This document shows positions 1 through 9,641 of a stretch of DNA of 64,000 nucleotides, in pieces. Under the pieces are notes generated by a model. That model saw only the letters and a list, made by a program, of their open reading frames with translations. It was not told the origin of the DNA and did no database searches. The translations under genes were made by a program, and so were the position numbers. The DNA comes from Brachycybe producta (Eukaryota > Arthropoda > Diplopoda > Playtdesmida > Andrognathidae), in the NCBI GenBank assembly GCA_036925085.1, contig JAUPFP010000002.1, forward strand, positions 6,008,890-6,072,889, written 5' to 3'. How positions within the stretch are numbered: position 1 is the first letter of the stretch; every line of letters starts with the position of its first letter.

Positions 1-183
1 GAGCAGCTATTTACATTAGTATATTAATAATTCTTTTTTCTTTTGTAGTCTTAATTATTCCTTGATTTGAAATTAATCAGGAACATAAAATTTGGATATA
101 TTTTTGATTTTATAAAATTTTTAATCAGCAAATGGCTAACGTTTCGACTCCAAATTGAGTCATCTTCAGGGAACAGACTAATC

Positions 184-352
184 GTAGGTCACTAGGTGAT
201 CTACACTTTAGAAATGTAGGTCACTAAGTGACCCACACTTTAGATAGCTATTCAGACAAGAACTGTGGGCCACTCAGTGACCCACACTTTAGATTACCAT
301 TCAGACAAGATTTGTGGGTCACTCAGTGAGCTTACACTTTAGATAACTACCT
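184..352. repeat. 49-bp minisatellite with internal palindrome
   Basis: Tandem array whose units begin near 216, 265 and 314 (period 49 bp), preceded by a shortened unit at 184. Each unit holds a near-palindrome of the form GTGGGTCACTCAGTGACCCAC-like sequence followed by CACTTTAGAT and CAGACAAGA. The first unit lacks the CAGACAAGA half. The palindrome in each unit could fold into a small hairpin. No coding frame runs through it. Confidence 0.8.
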
Positions 353-530
353 GTATAAATGGACCGTTAAACTGCGATGATATTACTCTTGCAAGACTTG
401 TAGTGATTTTTTTGAACACCAGCTTGCAGAAAACAATTATCTTCAGGGTTTTTTTTACCAGAAACGGTGCAAGACTTACAGCAATATTTGACGTATTTCT
501 TGCATTTGACAGTGTCTTTGGCATGTACCT

Positions 531-625
531 TGGAGGTCTAGTGGTCATGGCCATGAGTGGTGGTGATCATCGTGTCACCAGGTCATGGGTTCAAATCCCA
601 GTGGTTTCAAAATAAAAAAGAAATC
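531..625 (+). repeat. tRNA-like SINE head
   Basis: The stretch has the internal RNA polymerase III promoter of a tRNA: an A-box-like segment TAGTGGTCATGG at 539-550 and a good B box GGGTTCAAATCCC at 587-599, spaced as in a tRNA. The acceptor ends do not pair and an A-rich tail follows, so a tRNA-derived SINE or tRNA pseudogene fits better than a functional tRNA gene. It ends about 20 bp before Helitron copy 1. No second copy was seen in the window. Confidence 0.5.
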
Positions 626-646
626 ACTAAAATTATATATATAATA

Positions 647-994
647 TCCCAGGTCTGTGTATCTATCTATATATCTGTCTCTGAAGTATATGTAATGCTG
701 TACAACCATTGAAGCATGTCGGAATTTATATAAATTTGAATAAATGAACGGCTTTTTTTCTCAAGGTCAACTATATGTTACGCACTCCCCATCCAAAGAA
801 CCCCATGATATTAAATTGGAGAGGGGGAAAGGTTGGAAAGTGTAGAGGGGGAGAGAGAAACGTGGAGGGAGGAAAAAAGGAGGAGGGGGTGACTGAAATT
901 GAAATGAAAGGAGTAAAAAAGGAACAAATGACGCGCATGCGCACAATTGCCTGTGAATTTTGTTCCCGTCGTTTATGACGGGTTACCCCACTAG
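647..994 (+). mobile_element. Non-autonomous Helitron-type element, family A copy 1
   Basis: This 348-bp unit has the structural hallmarks of a Helitron. It starts with TC (TCCCAGGTCTGTG) just after an A and ends with CTAG just before a T, the canonical A^T insertion site. A short hairpin (CCCGTC / GACGGG, 965-982) lies 8 nt before the terminal CTAG, and there is no terminal inverted repeat or target duplication. Three other copies in the window end at the same points. There is no Rep/helicase frame, so it must have been mobilised in trans. The interior has a purine-rich tract (about 820-870) and GCGCATGCGC near 932-942. Confidence 0.85.
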
Positions 995-1368
995 TACATA
1001 TATATTTGTCCCATATATATGTATTTTACGGTGGACTGGAGGAGAGGGAGGGAAGACTTTGTTTTCCCTCCCCCTTTCCCCTTTCCGGTTCCCCTCCTTC
1101 GGGAGGAGGTTTGGGTTAGGGGCCGAGGGCATGCTTAAATTTTTCATTTTTTCCATTTCATGTTTTTTTCATCATTTTTCATTTTTTTTTCATGTTTTTA
1201 ATCACAAGAAGAAGCAATAACAGGAAATAGAAAATCAAATGATTTGGTTTAAGAAGTCTTTTTTTTTGTACGATGTTTTCTGTCCAAAAAGTGTTTTTTA
1301 AAAAAGAAATAAGTGAACATCTTCAGAGCCTGAAATTGTATACAATAAAAAAGAAACTTACTCAATTT
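995..1368. other. No gene seen; purine/pyrimidine tracts
   Basis: Holds a short imperfect hairpin around 1090-1110 (CCTCC-TTCGG-GGAGG) and T-rich sequence. Its open frames are low complexity. Confidence 0.6.
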
Positions 1369-1558
1369 AAAAAATAACAGAATTTAATTTTTTAAAATAA
1401 CAAAATTTAATTTTAAAAAATAACAAAATTTTATTTTAAAAAATAAGAAAATTTTATTTTAAAAAATAACAAAATTTAATTTTAAAAAATAACAAAAATT
1501 AATTTTAGATAACGAAATTCAATTTTTTTTTAAATAACAAAATTCAATTTTTTTTAAA
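1369..1558. repeat. AT-only minisatellite, about 27-bp period
   Basis: About seven imperfect repeats of a unit close to AAAATAACAAAATTTAATTT, drifting in length toward the right end. It contains almost no G or C. Confidence 0.7.
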
Positions 1559-2529
1559 AAAAGTATCAACAATTTTAAATTAAAAAAAAAACCACAATTA
1601 CGTTTTTAAAATTACAATATATGATTAACAAAACTTTACAAAATTCACTTTTTTTGAGAAAAAAAAATTGACACAAAAATGCTATTTTGAGGTATTATTT
1701 AAAATAATCATTTTTCTAGTAAAATATCATAAGAATTTCATTCAAAGAAACTACTTTAATATTATGCTTTTTATGTCAACAAAATGGGCATCGTCATTAG
1801 GAGGAATTACATTTTTCAAGTTTGGTATGTACTTACTTATCGCAAGCTCATCAAATACTATTGGAGGGAGGGGGGGGGGGGGCACAAAACGAATAAGTTT
1901 ATTATGATAAATATGATTTTTGGTTGCTTTAGTAATAAATGTATAAACAACATTTGTAAATTTGTTTTTATTTGCTTTGCTGAAATAACAATTTCAATTG
2001 AAAACAGTTGTTAATAAAAAAAAAGCAAATATATTTTTGATAGATCAATAGCTGAATGCCCAACATTTATTTGCTTCAAACTTACAATTTCATTCTATGA
2101 TTTACTTTACAATGATAAAAAATACATCTTTAAGGAATTTTTTCATTTATCGTTTTGAATTGCATTTTTTTTTCCTGCGTTGTTTTTCATTTTTATTTTC
2201 ATATTCGACAATAGAATTTTTTTTCAATCATTTTTTTCTTCTTGGTTGAAATCATTTGTATTTACTGTATACACATATATGTTGTATATAATACATTATA
2301 TAATCTTTTTTTTCCAATTTGTAAATGTAACTAGAATTTTATTGTTGTTTTTTGAATGCATTTTATATGTATGTGATTGATGGTGGTGGTGTGGGTTAAA
2401 ATGAAAATCATTTCATTTCAGAAAAAAATATGAGTTTTAAACTATAGTTTTCACTAACAGTTAGTTATTATCTTGAGAGTGAACTATCAGGTAATTTAGT
2501 TCATTTTAACTGAAAATAGCATCAGATAT
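1559..2529. other. Unassigned AT-rich DNA
   Basis: No gene or repeat copy recognised. A 13-base G run lies at 1870-1882. Open frames here are T-rich and hydrophobic by composition. Confidence 0.6.
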
Positions 2530-2716
2530 TAAGGTGGTTTTAAAGTATCGAACCAAGTGTCGCCATTCGAACTATGGTTATTGTCTTTCTGGAGCACAAA
2601 ATTAAGAGAAATTTTAAAACTAGAGGGGTTGATCAATCACTTTTAAGAGAATTTTCATGCTGATGAATATCTCTTAAAACACAGTTAAATAATCATTGGC
2701 TTGAAGTGTAATTGTA

Positions 2717-2848
2717 TGATTAATTGATTACAAAGCCATACAGGACTGAGCAGAGCATTCAATGAAGAATTTTATTTGAAGTTCAATTGTGACTGTTGTT
2801 TTCTTTGTTGAGTGCTCAGTTCTTGATGGCTTTGTAATCAATCAATCA
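2717..2848. mobile_element. Inverted-repeat insertion in family E
   Basis: Arms of about 45 bp with mismatches: TGATTAATTGATTACAAAGCC at the left and its near reverse complement GGCTTTGTAATCAATCAATCA at the right, with CAGGACTGAGCA / TGCTCAGTTCTTG deeper in. Probably a MITE. It abuts the family-D element at 2849. Confidence 0.55.
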
Positions 2849-3053
2849 CAGGCAGTTAGAAATCGGAGAGAACTTCATAGTTGGCTCTGCCCTTGTTATG
2901 ACGAACGCAACTTCTAATTGGTTGGTTATGTAGTCTGACGTCACATGCTCCGCCGTTTTCAACGTCGAACCACACAACAAACCAATTACAAGTTGCCGGT
3001 CGTCATAACAAGGGCGGAGCCAACTGAAGTTCTCCCCGATTTCTAACTGCCTG
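2849..3053. mobile_element. Family D MITE, copy 1
   Basis: 205 bp, almost fully self-complementary. The left end CAGGCAGTTAGAAATCGG mirrors the right end CCGATTTCTAACTGCCTG, and the inner arms contain AGTTGGCTC-GCCCTTGTTATGACG and its complement. It is colinear with the copy at 54236. No coding capacity. It is GC-richer than its surroundings. Confidence 0.8.
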
Positions 3054-3252
3054 TAATTAATCGTGTTATGTCTGGATATTTTTTTTAAAATAAGCTTTTT
3101 TTATGGCAGTTTGAAAATGATCCAGTGGATGGATGATATTTGTTTTAACTTTGTCTATAAAAAGTTTATTTTGAAAGATATCAACATAAAAATACTCAGA
3201 AGTAGTAATTCAGCTACCGTTTTCCAACATTGGCAATTTTTCTTTATACCTT

Positions 3253-3340
3253 ATTTCCACTAAAAAAAATAACTGCAGTTACTTAACCATTGTTATAGTT
3301 AACTGCAGACAAGCTAGAAGTGGTACTTTTGTGTTGATTC
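3253..3340 (+). repeat. Family F repeat copy
   Basis: Shares TTAACTGCAGACAAGCT-GAAGTG and a preceding AACTGCAGTT-CTTAA-GTTATAG block with 60190-60282. The palindromic core TAACTGCAGTTA recurs around 60.2-60.5 kb. It lies directly after the right part of the split family-E copy. Confidence 0.6.
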
Positions 3341-4274
3341 CATTTTTTTTTTGCCAAACATATGATAAACGTTCGGGTTTGTTGTTGTTTTAGATTTTTT
3401 TTTTGGTATTGTTCTTAATATTTTTCATTTTTCTGAACATTTCAAATAGAATCAGTAAAGTTGATTCAATAAGTAAAATGAAATGTTCTGAAACAGGAGG
3501 GAATAATTTGGGTACATTGTAGGGGGTGAAGTTAAGTTGTGGTTGAAATTTTTTGTTGTTGTTTCTACCACCCTAGTCTCAAATTGACTTCGAAAGTGTT
3601 TCTTTCTGCTTTGTAAATTCTATTGATGCCATTTTTTTTCTGCTGATGTTTAAAGTTGTAAAAGTATTAAGATGAAGAGTGGGGGGGGATTCATTTGTCA
3701 TATTGTTTAAGGGGCATTCTGTGGTTTCTTAAAGATCATTTTAAAGGCATTGGTGGGTCAACAATGGATTTGTGGCTATTTTTTTTGTTTGGTTTTTTAT
3801 GTGGTGAAGTGTGAACCTCTTAAAATTGTATCTATTGATGATACAGAGCGAATGATGGGACTTCTTGTACTTTACAAATAAAAATGTTTTTTTTTTTGAG
3901 AAATTAATTAAAATTTAATAACTTAAAATTTAACAGTAATTAAAATTTATGTAAATTTCTGAAGATTATTCAGTTTGTGCATTGTTTTGCGTTGTTATTT
4001 TTTGCTTATATAACAATTATAATGGCATCATAGTAGACTTAAAAGGGGATCAAAATTATTAGTATGTATTTTATGCATATGTCTACTTTTGGCCTCATCA
4101 CAGCTGTAAACCCGAGTTCAAATTGCAAGATGCTTTCAGATTGCAAAATTGCATTTGTCAATATAATATTGTAAGGCCGGGCGAGTGGCTTAATTGGTGG
4201 GTCTTCATTGGGATAGTTTAGCTCATCATAGATCAGAAATTAGTTTATGTATGTTTAAGAAAACTGTACGTGGT
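3341..4274. other. Unassigned AT-rich DNA
   Basis: T-rich DNA without a plausible gene. A weak tRNA-A-box-like motif at 4185-4200 has no B box. Confidence 0.55.
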
Positions 4275-4349
4275 CAATGTCCCAAACCACAGTCTGGTGA
4301 TACACAGTATTTTACATACTGTGTATCACTAGACTGTGGTTTGGCATTG
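4275..4349. ncRNA. miRNA-sized near-perfect hairpin (candidate)
   Basis: Residues 4282-4310 pair with 4316-4344 over 29 positions, with one G-U wobble on the plus strand and a 5-nt loop TTTAC. After a small 2-nt/1-nt interruption, CAATG (4275-4279) pairs with CATTG (4345-4349), giving a stem of about 35 bp in 75 nt, close to an animal pri-miRNA. Seen: the fold. Inferred: a possible small RNA. Against it: pairing is more perfect than in most animal miRNAs, the loop is short, and a tiny foldback transposon would look the same. No known miRNA seed was recognised. Confidence 0.3.
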
Positions 4350-5052
4350 TAATTAAGCATTGTATGTTGGAAGGGGTGTGACCCCACTCAAGGAAAATTA
4401 GAGAGATTTTGGCAAAGTTCATGAGAATTTTCAAAAAATGCCAAAAAAAAAATGAAAGTCTTATAGATGTCCTGAAAAGCACTGAAATGAATTCAGGAGG
4501 ACCCAACAGACTTCCGAGGACCATAAAAACCCATAAATTCAAAAAAGTAAAAATTGTCAAAAAATGAAATTCTTCCAATTCTTGCAGCACTTGGATTTTA
4601 AGGTCCCTTTGTCATAGGCCAACCAGCTGCTTGCAGAGTATTTTTTTGTAATTTGCTATGTGTAATACTGAACACTAGCTCGCTTTGTGGATAACAAATT
4701 CTGCGAGATTCCAGTGTGATCGCCACTTTTCATAAAGTGAACTTAACCATCTTAGTCCGTGAAAAAGTACACTTTGTTACACTTTTATAACATTCCGTGT
4801 ACATTCCGTGGTAAACTGAAGGTGCAGGTTGTACAATTGATATGAACAGTGAAGACAATCTTTCTTAGTGAACAAATTTTCAAATAGTGTGTTGTTATTC
4901 AATTGCATGCGTTTTTATTTGCATTTTCAAGTGTTGCACCACATATATTTGCATTGATGAGTAAAAAAAAGGGGTCTAGAAATTCCATTATCGTAGTAGT
5001 CCTACATTGATCTCAAGGGCCCACTTATATGACATCAAGTGCAGATGAGTTT
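4350..5052. other. No gene seen
   Basis: Ordinary AT-rich sequence. A 92-codon minus-strand open frame (4312-4590) overlaps the hairpin and has no recognisable domain. Confidence 0.55.
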
Positions 5053-5059
5053 GCTCTCT

Positions 5060-5109
<50 letters not shown>
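5053..5109. repeat. (TC)n microsatellite
   Basis: Nearly pure TC dinucleotide tract with two CG interruptions at its left end. Confidence 0.95.
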
Positions 5110-5111
<2 letters not shown>

Positions 5112-5215
5112 AATCTTGTCTTTTAAGCCGATTTGAACTATAGGCGTCCAAGTTCACTTCTAAATAGAAGAAAAGGAAGGTTTTTCTGAAACTTCAACAA
5201 TAGAAAATCACCTTT

Positions 5216-5240
5216 CCCCCCCCCCCCCCCCCCTTCGTTT

Positions 5241-5286
<46 letters not shown>
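5216..5286. repeat. C18 run plus (CT)n microsatellite
   Basis: Eighteen C residues (5216-5233), a short spacer, then an uninterrupted CT tract (about 5244-5286). Confidence 0.95.
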
Positions 5287-5289
<3 letters not shown>

Positions 5290-5290
<1 letters not shown>

Positions 5291-6070
5291 GTCGTTACAT
5301 TGAGTTAAATTGGCACTGTGTGTCGTTTCTACTGTATATTCTATTGTCATGTCAAAAATGTGTCCTCATGTGAATCAAATACACATCAATAACATTGTCA
5401 AATATTAGGGATATTTTTTTTTTCTCTGCAAAGTTCATAAATTCAAATCAATATTTAAAAATGTTTTAAGTTTGCATGAAAAAGATGGCTCTTATAAAAA
5501 AGAGCTTTTTGTTTCTTATAAAGAATTTTTCTTTTATTTACTTTCTAATATATTTTTTTATATTTATAGTTGTATTATAAAAAATAAATATTACACTTGG
5601 CCAGGAACTGGATTGTTATTTTTGTATTAAAGTAATTTTAACAACAGTCTTAGTTTTATAAATTCGAAGGCAAAAATTACTAGCAGAAGTTTTTGCATTT
5701 ACGCAATCAAAAGTCCCCCCAAAAAAGCAGTGACTAGTCAAAAATTGCTACAAAAATCAATAAAAATAAAAATAAGTTGAACAAAGACCAAATTAAAAAG
5801 GCTTTGATTATTTAAAAAAAAATAGTTTTCAGAGGTCCAGAAAAGTTCTAAAAAAATATCAATAAATTCTACACCTAAATAATAAAAAATTATTTTGCAT
5901 TTTATTTAAAAATCAGAGGATACATTAAAAATGTAAATGTTTTGAAACGATCGAAAGGTTTGGATACACTTGGATACAAAGTGGCGCGACACTAGTATCT
6001 GGCCTTATGAAGCAACTGTCGAGATACAGTCGCTAGACTTTCTATAGACAATGTTTTGAAGTCTCGGGAC
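5290..6070. other. Unassigned AT-rich DNA
   Basis: No gene or repeat family recognised. The right portion (from about 5940) is less AT-biased and may be the 5' continuation of the non-LTR relic that follows. Confidence 0.5.
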
Positions 6071-6086
6071 TGTTGCTAGACAAGAA

Positions 6087-6293
6087 ATGGAGAACATGTT
6101 ACAATGCCCTTTTAATTGCTACTGCAAACACTTTCGGCTCACAAATACGGATGGCCAGTGTCCATGTGAGGCCAATATGTCTGACAGGGTGGATCACATC
6201 TTGTATTGTTGCTTGCTTCCGGAGAGAGTGACTTTTGGCCGTAAAAAATGGACTTGTTCTGCTTGCAATAAGAAAGAATTAAAAATGCATTGA
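6087..6293 (+). pseudogene. Probable non-LTR retrotransposon pol tail (relic)
   Basis: The 68-residue frame ends like the C-terminal zinc-binding tail of many animal non-LTR retrotransposon reverse transcriptases: a C-x-C-x9-H-x3-C motif within CPCEANMSDRVDHILYC, then a CLLPERV stretch. In the family this tail follows the RT and often reads CxC-G..-Q/R-T-x-E/D-HIL-xC. There is no upstream RT domain (no YADD motif), so it is a 5'-truncated fragment. Composition here is richer in G and C than the flanks. A chance match in a short frame is the alternative. Confidence 0.4.
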
Positions 6294-6835
6294 TGTACAG
6301 CATAATATTATATACAGAAGACAGCAAAGCATCCTTTATAATTTTGCATACACCGAGAGGACCGTGTACACGTTGTGATAAAATGGAAAAAAAAAGATGA
6401 AAAAAGATGGATGTTGCATATATAAGAAGAGTGAGATGTGGCTCTTTCTATCTCTCTCTCTCATTCTTTATGTATCTATCCCTTATTTCTCTCTATCTCA
6501 CTCTTTCTTTCCATCTCATTCTCATCTCTCGCCTGTTTCCTCCCTCCCCCCCTCAAACCTTTTCTTTTTTTGTGTGTGAAATGTGACAGATAATTCTGGC
6601 GAGCTTATCACACTCCTAAATTGTCATATTTTGCATTTTCACATCGACTATATGACATATAAAACATTTATAATATTTGCTACAATGCACATTTTTTCAC
6701 TCCCTTCCTTCGTTTCATCTCTTTTCTTTTCTTTGCATTTTTTTTCGTGTGGCACCTTTCATATACACAATCTTATTTATACATAGGACTGACTACTACT
6801 GTACATTTAAAAGGAAAGGGTCACCTGGATATTTA
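6294..6835. other. No gene seen; pyrimidine-rich
   Basis: CT-rich degenerate microsatellite around 6440-6560. Small frames here are serine/leucine/phenylalanine-rich by composition. Confidence 0.55.
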
Positions 6836-6837
6836 TA

Positions 6838-7440
6838 CAGAGTGTATCATAAGTGAAATTTCCTATCTTTGCATGTGTTATAACTTGTTAACACTTTTCA
6901 ATTGATTCAAATTTCAAATGAAACGAATTTTAACATTTTAAATTTAGTATTAAGATTATGGTCAAAGCAATGCTTTTAAAACATTTAGTTATTTTTATTT
7001 AATTCGTTTGACAAATAATGTGGTAAAAATTTGCAATTTAGTCACTTATCACTTAAGGTCATATCTTTGATGCAAACATTTATTTGCATAAATTATTAAG
7101 CAAGTAAAAGTTCAAAAATATGTAAATCGTGCATTTTGTGCAAATAGAAAATGAACCCTCCCCCTCCCAAAAAAAAATGCAAAACATTGTTTAAAATTTA
7201 GAGATTTATGCAAATAAACGAATATAACATTAAAAGCACAATTAAATTGACTGTATATTTTAATAAATAAATGAAATTATTAAATTGTGCATTTTTATTG
7301 GTTGTTAATCTGATTGTTATTACACAAATGACACTTATATTGTATCTTAATGTAGCCGAAAGGAGATTGATACTGTTTTTACTATGAGTTTTGTGCATTT
7401 TAGAGTAAAGGTTTTGGCTTCACACTTTTCACACACCTTG
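6838..7440. mobile_element. TA-flanked inverted-repeat element (candidate)
   Basis: The left end CAGAGTGTATCATAAGTG and the reverse complement of the right end CAAGGTGTGTGAAAAGTG agree at 13 of 18 positions, and both are flanked by TA (6836-6837, 7441-7442). That is the pattern of a Tc1/mariner-type non-autonomous element of about 603 bp. The interior is AT-rich, with many ATGCAAAT-like and GTGCAT words shared with 50.56-51.1 kb, and has no transposase frame. Confidence 0.4.
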
Positions 7441-7442
7441 TA

Positions 7443-8228
7443 ATAATATACCTTTAGGAATACGATTTTGAGGGTGGAGGAGACAGAAAAGGAGGGAGGA
7501 GGAGGGGGGGGGGGGGGGTGAAATATTTTTTGTCGGTGTTTGACAGCGCCTCATAGCGACATGTTGATCCACAATGAAAAAGAGAGAAAGAAAAAAGCTA
7601 AAAAGAAAAGCCAATATGCAGATATTGTGATGCATATATATGTGGCACTTATAATGTTAAGAAAAGAGACAGATAAAGAATTTAGTGCAAAAGTTTTTCT
7701 TCTCTGAAGTATTTTTTTTTACTTGTTAAAGTCGTCGAAATTGACGAGGGACTCTTCTTTTTTTTTTTTTTTGCATAATATACACACACATGTGTATTAT
7801 CCTTATCAAAATGCATAGAGTTCTTATATAGAAAAAGAACTATTGATTTGCATTTTGGCACAGTCAAAAAATGAATGAGTTTCTGTGAATATTCACACAA
7901 GAAAGAAACATCAAATAATTTTAACAACCAAATACATTTCGTTTTTTTTTTTTTCTTTCTTTCTACAACATTTTGAAATTTCTGACATTTTACCTATAAT
8001 GCATATAAAAGAGGCTATATGTGGACAGTTGACATGTTCATAGATCTTTTCACTTTTTGTCTGTCTTTTTATTCTTCTTTTTAACTATTTTTTTTTCAAT
8101 ATGGAGAATTATTTATGATTTTTAAGTGTGGAATGAGGTTTTTCATTTTTTTTTTCTTCTTCTTCTAGAGAAATATTCATTTTATTCAATAATTTTCTAA
8201 TTAAGTTTCTTCATATGTGTAGCTTCAA
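7443..8228. other. No gene seen
   Basis: Holds a G17 run (7502-7518) in purine-rich sequence, poly-T tracts and a CACACATGTGTG-like palindrome near 7785. No coding signal. Confidence 0.55.
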
Positions 8229-8277
8229 TATGCAGGGTGGGCCATATTGATGGGATACATTATAAATGCACATATTG

Positions 8278-8535
8278 CGCCACGGCTGGAAGAGTGGCGC
8301 AACTAAAAAAAACACTCTTTGGGGGGGGGGGATGAGTTTAAAGTTAAGAAAAGATTCATGGCTTACTTTCCTGAACTTTTAAAGTGTAAAAACCGTTTTC
8401 ACTATTCACAATAACGGTTTATTTGACGCCTCTACAATAGAATTAAGATAGAAAAAATGCAACTTTAAACTCATTTCCCCCCCCCCCCCCAAAAAAAGGC
8501 GTTTTTTTGAGTTGTGCCACCTTTCCAGCCGAGAC
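8278..8535. mobile_element. Foldback element inserted in the mariner relic
   Basis: Arms: CGGCTGGAAGAGTGGCGCAACT at the left (8284 on) against the reverse complement of the right end, CGGCTGGAAAGGTGGCACAACT. They continue through an AAAAACACTCTTT / AAAAAAAGGCGTTTTTTT zone, then a G11 run (8321-8331) facing a C14 run (8477-8490), then GATGAGTTTAAAGTT facing AACTTTAAACTCATT. The loop is about 110 bp. No coding capacity. Confidence 0.75.
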
Positions 8536-8625
8536 AACGAATGATATATAGGAATGGAATAAGCACATATACTAAGGAATATGTGGAATACATAACCAAG
8601 GTTTAGAAGTTCACAGCACTGTTCA

Positions 8626-8925
8626 TTGTTTGAATATCACTTCTCGTTGATGGGCATCACCACCTTGATGAGAACATCCTTAGGCTTTCTGCGTCATCCC
8701 CACCATAGTCCCGTGCAGCACATCAGCCGGGATGGCCGTTATCTCCCTCTGGATTTTTTTCTTGAGTTCAAGAGCTGTGCTCTCCCAACATACACCCTTC
8801 TTTTAGGTAACTCCAAGTGAAGTAGTTCCGTCGGGTTAGGTCCGGTGGGGTCAGATCAGATGATCTGGATGGCCAATTCATATCACCAAATCTGGAAATG
8901 AGGCGCCCAGGGAATTGTTGTCAAA
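8626..8925 (-). pseudogene. Transposase C-terminus, Tc1/mariner (IS630) superfamily
   Basis: Reading the minus strand, W at 8875-8873 starts WPSRSSDLTPPD, preceded by FPGRLISRFGDMN and followed by a YLKEG block (about 8796-8809). This matches the family signature WPPRSPDLTPLDFFLWGYLK that carries the third catalytic acidic residue; both Asp residues are kept. Further on, another frame gives ADVLHGTMV (8702-8727) and VIFK (8629-8640), the usual C-terminal end. Stops and frameshifts separate these blocks. The first two catalytic Asp residues are not found. Confidence 0.75.
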
Positions 8926-9077
8926 GAGTTGCCATTGACAGTCTTGACCGACGTTGAACAGAAGCCCAACCTCCAATTCAGACTTACAGACTACCGGCAC
9001 ATTATAACAATGGAAGAATACTCCCACGCACATAAAATTAACAATAAAATGTTAACCAACAATATGGCCCACCCCCG

Positions 9078-9485
9078 TAGTTTCTTAGATATTTAATTTT
9101 AAACAATAGACTTGTATCACCCAATTATGCTTTGACAATAGACTTGAGGTGTGAATGCTTCTGAGACATACGGTATAATAGACCTACAAATATACATATA
9201 TACTTTAGGGCGAAATGTTGGTGCCCTTTTTTTTTTCTCTTCACAATTGAAATGAAATCTATTGGTCAATCACATGACAGAGAAGCAATTTCTGAAAATG
9301 GATGAAGCTTTCGGATTTAATAAAGAAACGGGAGGTTGAATGTGTGATTTGCATTGAATTTATATATAAACTACATATATTCATTCATCTATATAAAATT
9401 TTTTGTCTTGGTATCACAGCTTCAAAAAATTCATTTAGTGTCTCATTTTGATGGATTGATTCGAAAAGGATAAATCTATATGTGT
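9078..9485. other. No gene seen
   Basis: AT-rich DNA with alternating TATATA near 9190-9380. Nothing else supported. Confidence 0.55.
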
Positions 9486-9641
9486 TACTGTCATTCTGCA
9501 GATTGCCTAGGCAAGCAGGAAAACAATCAAACTTGCTAGTGAATCTGCAAAATTCAACACCTAAAATGTATTGAATTTTGCAGATTCACTAGCAGGTTGG
9601 TTGTTTTGCAGCTTGCCTAGGCAATCTGCAGATTGACAGTA
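9486..9641. mobile_element. 156-bp hairpin element
   Basis: Left arm from TACTGTCATTCTGCAGATTG and right arm ending CAATCTGCAGATTGACAGTA are near-perfect reverse complements over about 70 bp, including GCCTAGGCAAGC, CTTGCTAGTGAATCTGC and AAAATTCAA. The central loop is about 13 bp. Outer TA dinucleotides are consistent with a TA-targeting MITE. It would be transcribed as a long double-stranded RNA. Confidence 0.75.

Larger units (their letters stand above)
2530..3260 (+). mobile_element. Family E palindromic element, split copy
   Basis: The left part (2530-2690) and right part (about 3075-3260) together match the family-E layout seen at 42.9 and 58.3 kb: a GGTTTTAAAGT-like start, CTTTC-GG-GCAAAATTAAGAGAAA, ACTAGA-GGG-T-ATCAATCAC, then AAAATAAGC, GTCTATAAAAAGTTTATTT and GAAAGATATCAACAT. 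Between them sit two foreign palindromes (2717-2848 and 2849-3053). Family E is an older, inverted-repeat, non-coding element; its class is inferred only from structure. Confidence 0.65.
8231..9077 (-). mobile_element. Mariner/IS630-like DNA transposon relic
   Basis: Flanked by TA on both sides (8229-8230, 9078-9079). The left terminus GGGTGGGCCATATTGATGG matches the reverse complement of the right terminus, GGGTGGGCCATATTGTTGG. Inside is a decayed minus-strand transposase C-terminus and, near the left end, a foldback insertion (8278-8535). Most of the transposase N-terminal half is missing, so this copy is internally deleted and dead. TA targets and the protein motifs place it in the Tc1/mariner/IS630 superfamily. 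Confidence 0.75.

Noticed and set aside
4176-4215. tRNA-like A box GAGTGGCTTAATTGG
   Set aside because: No B box at the right spacing.
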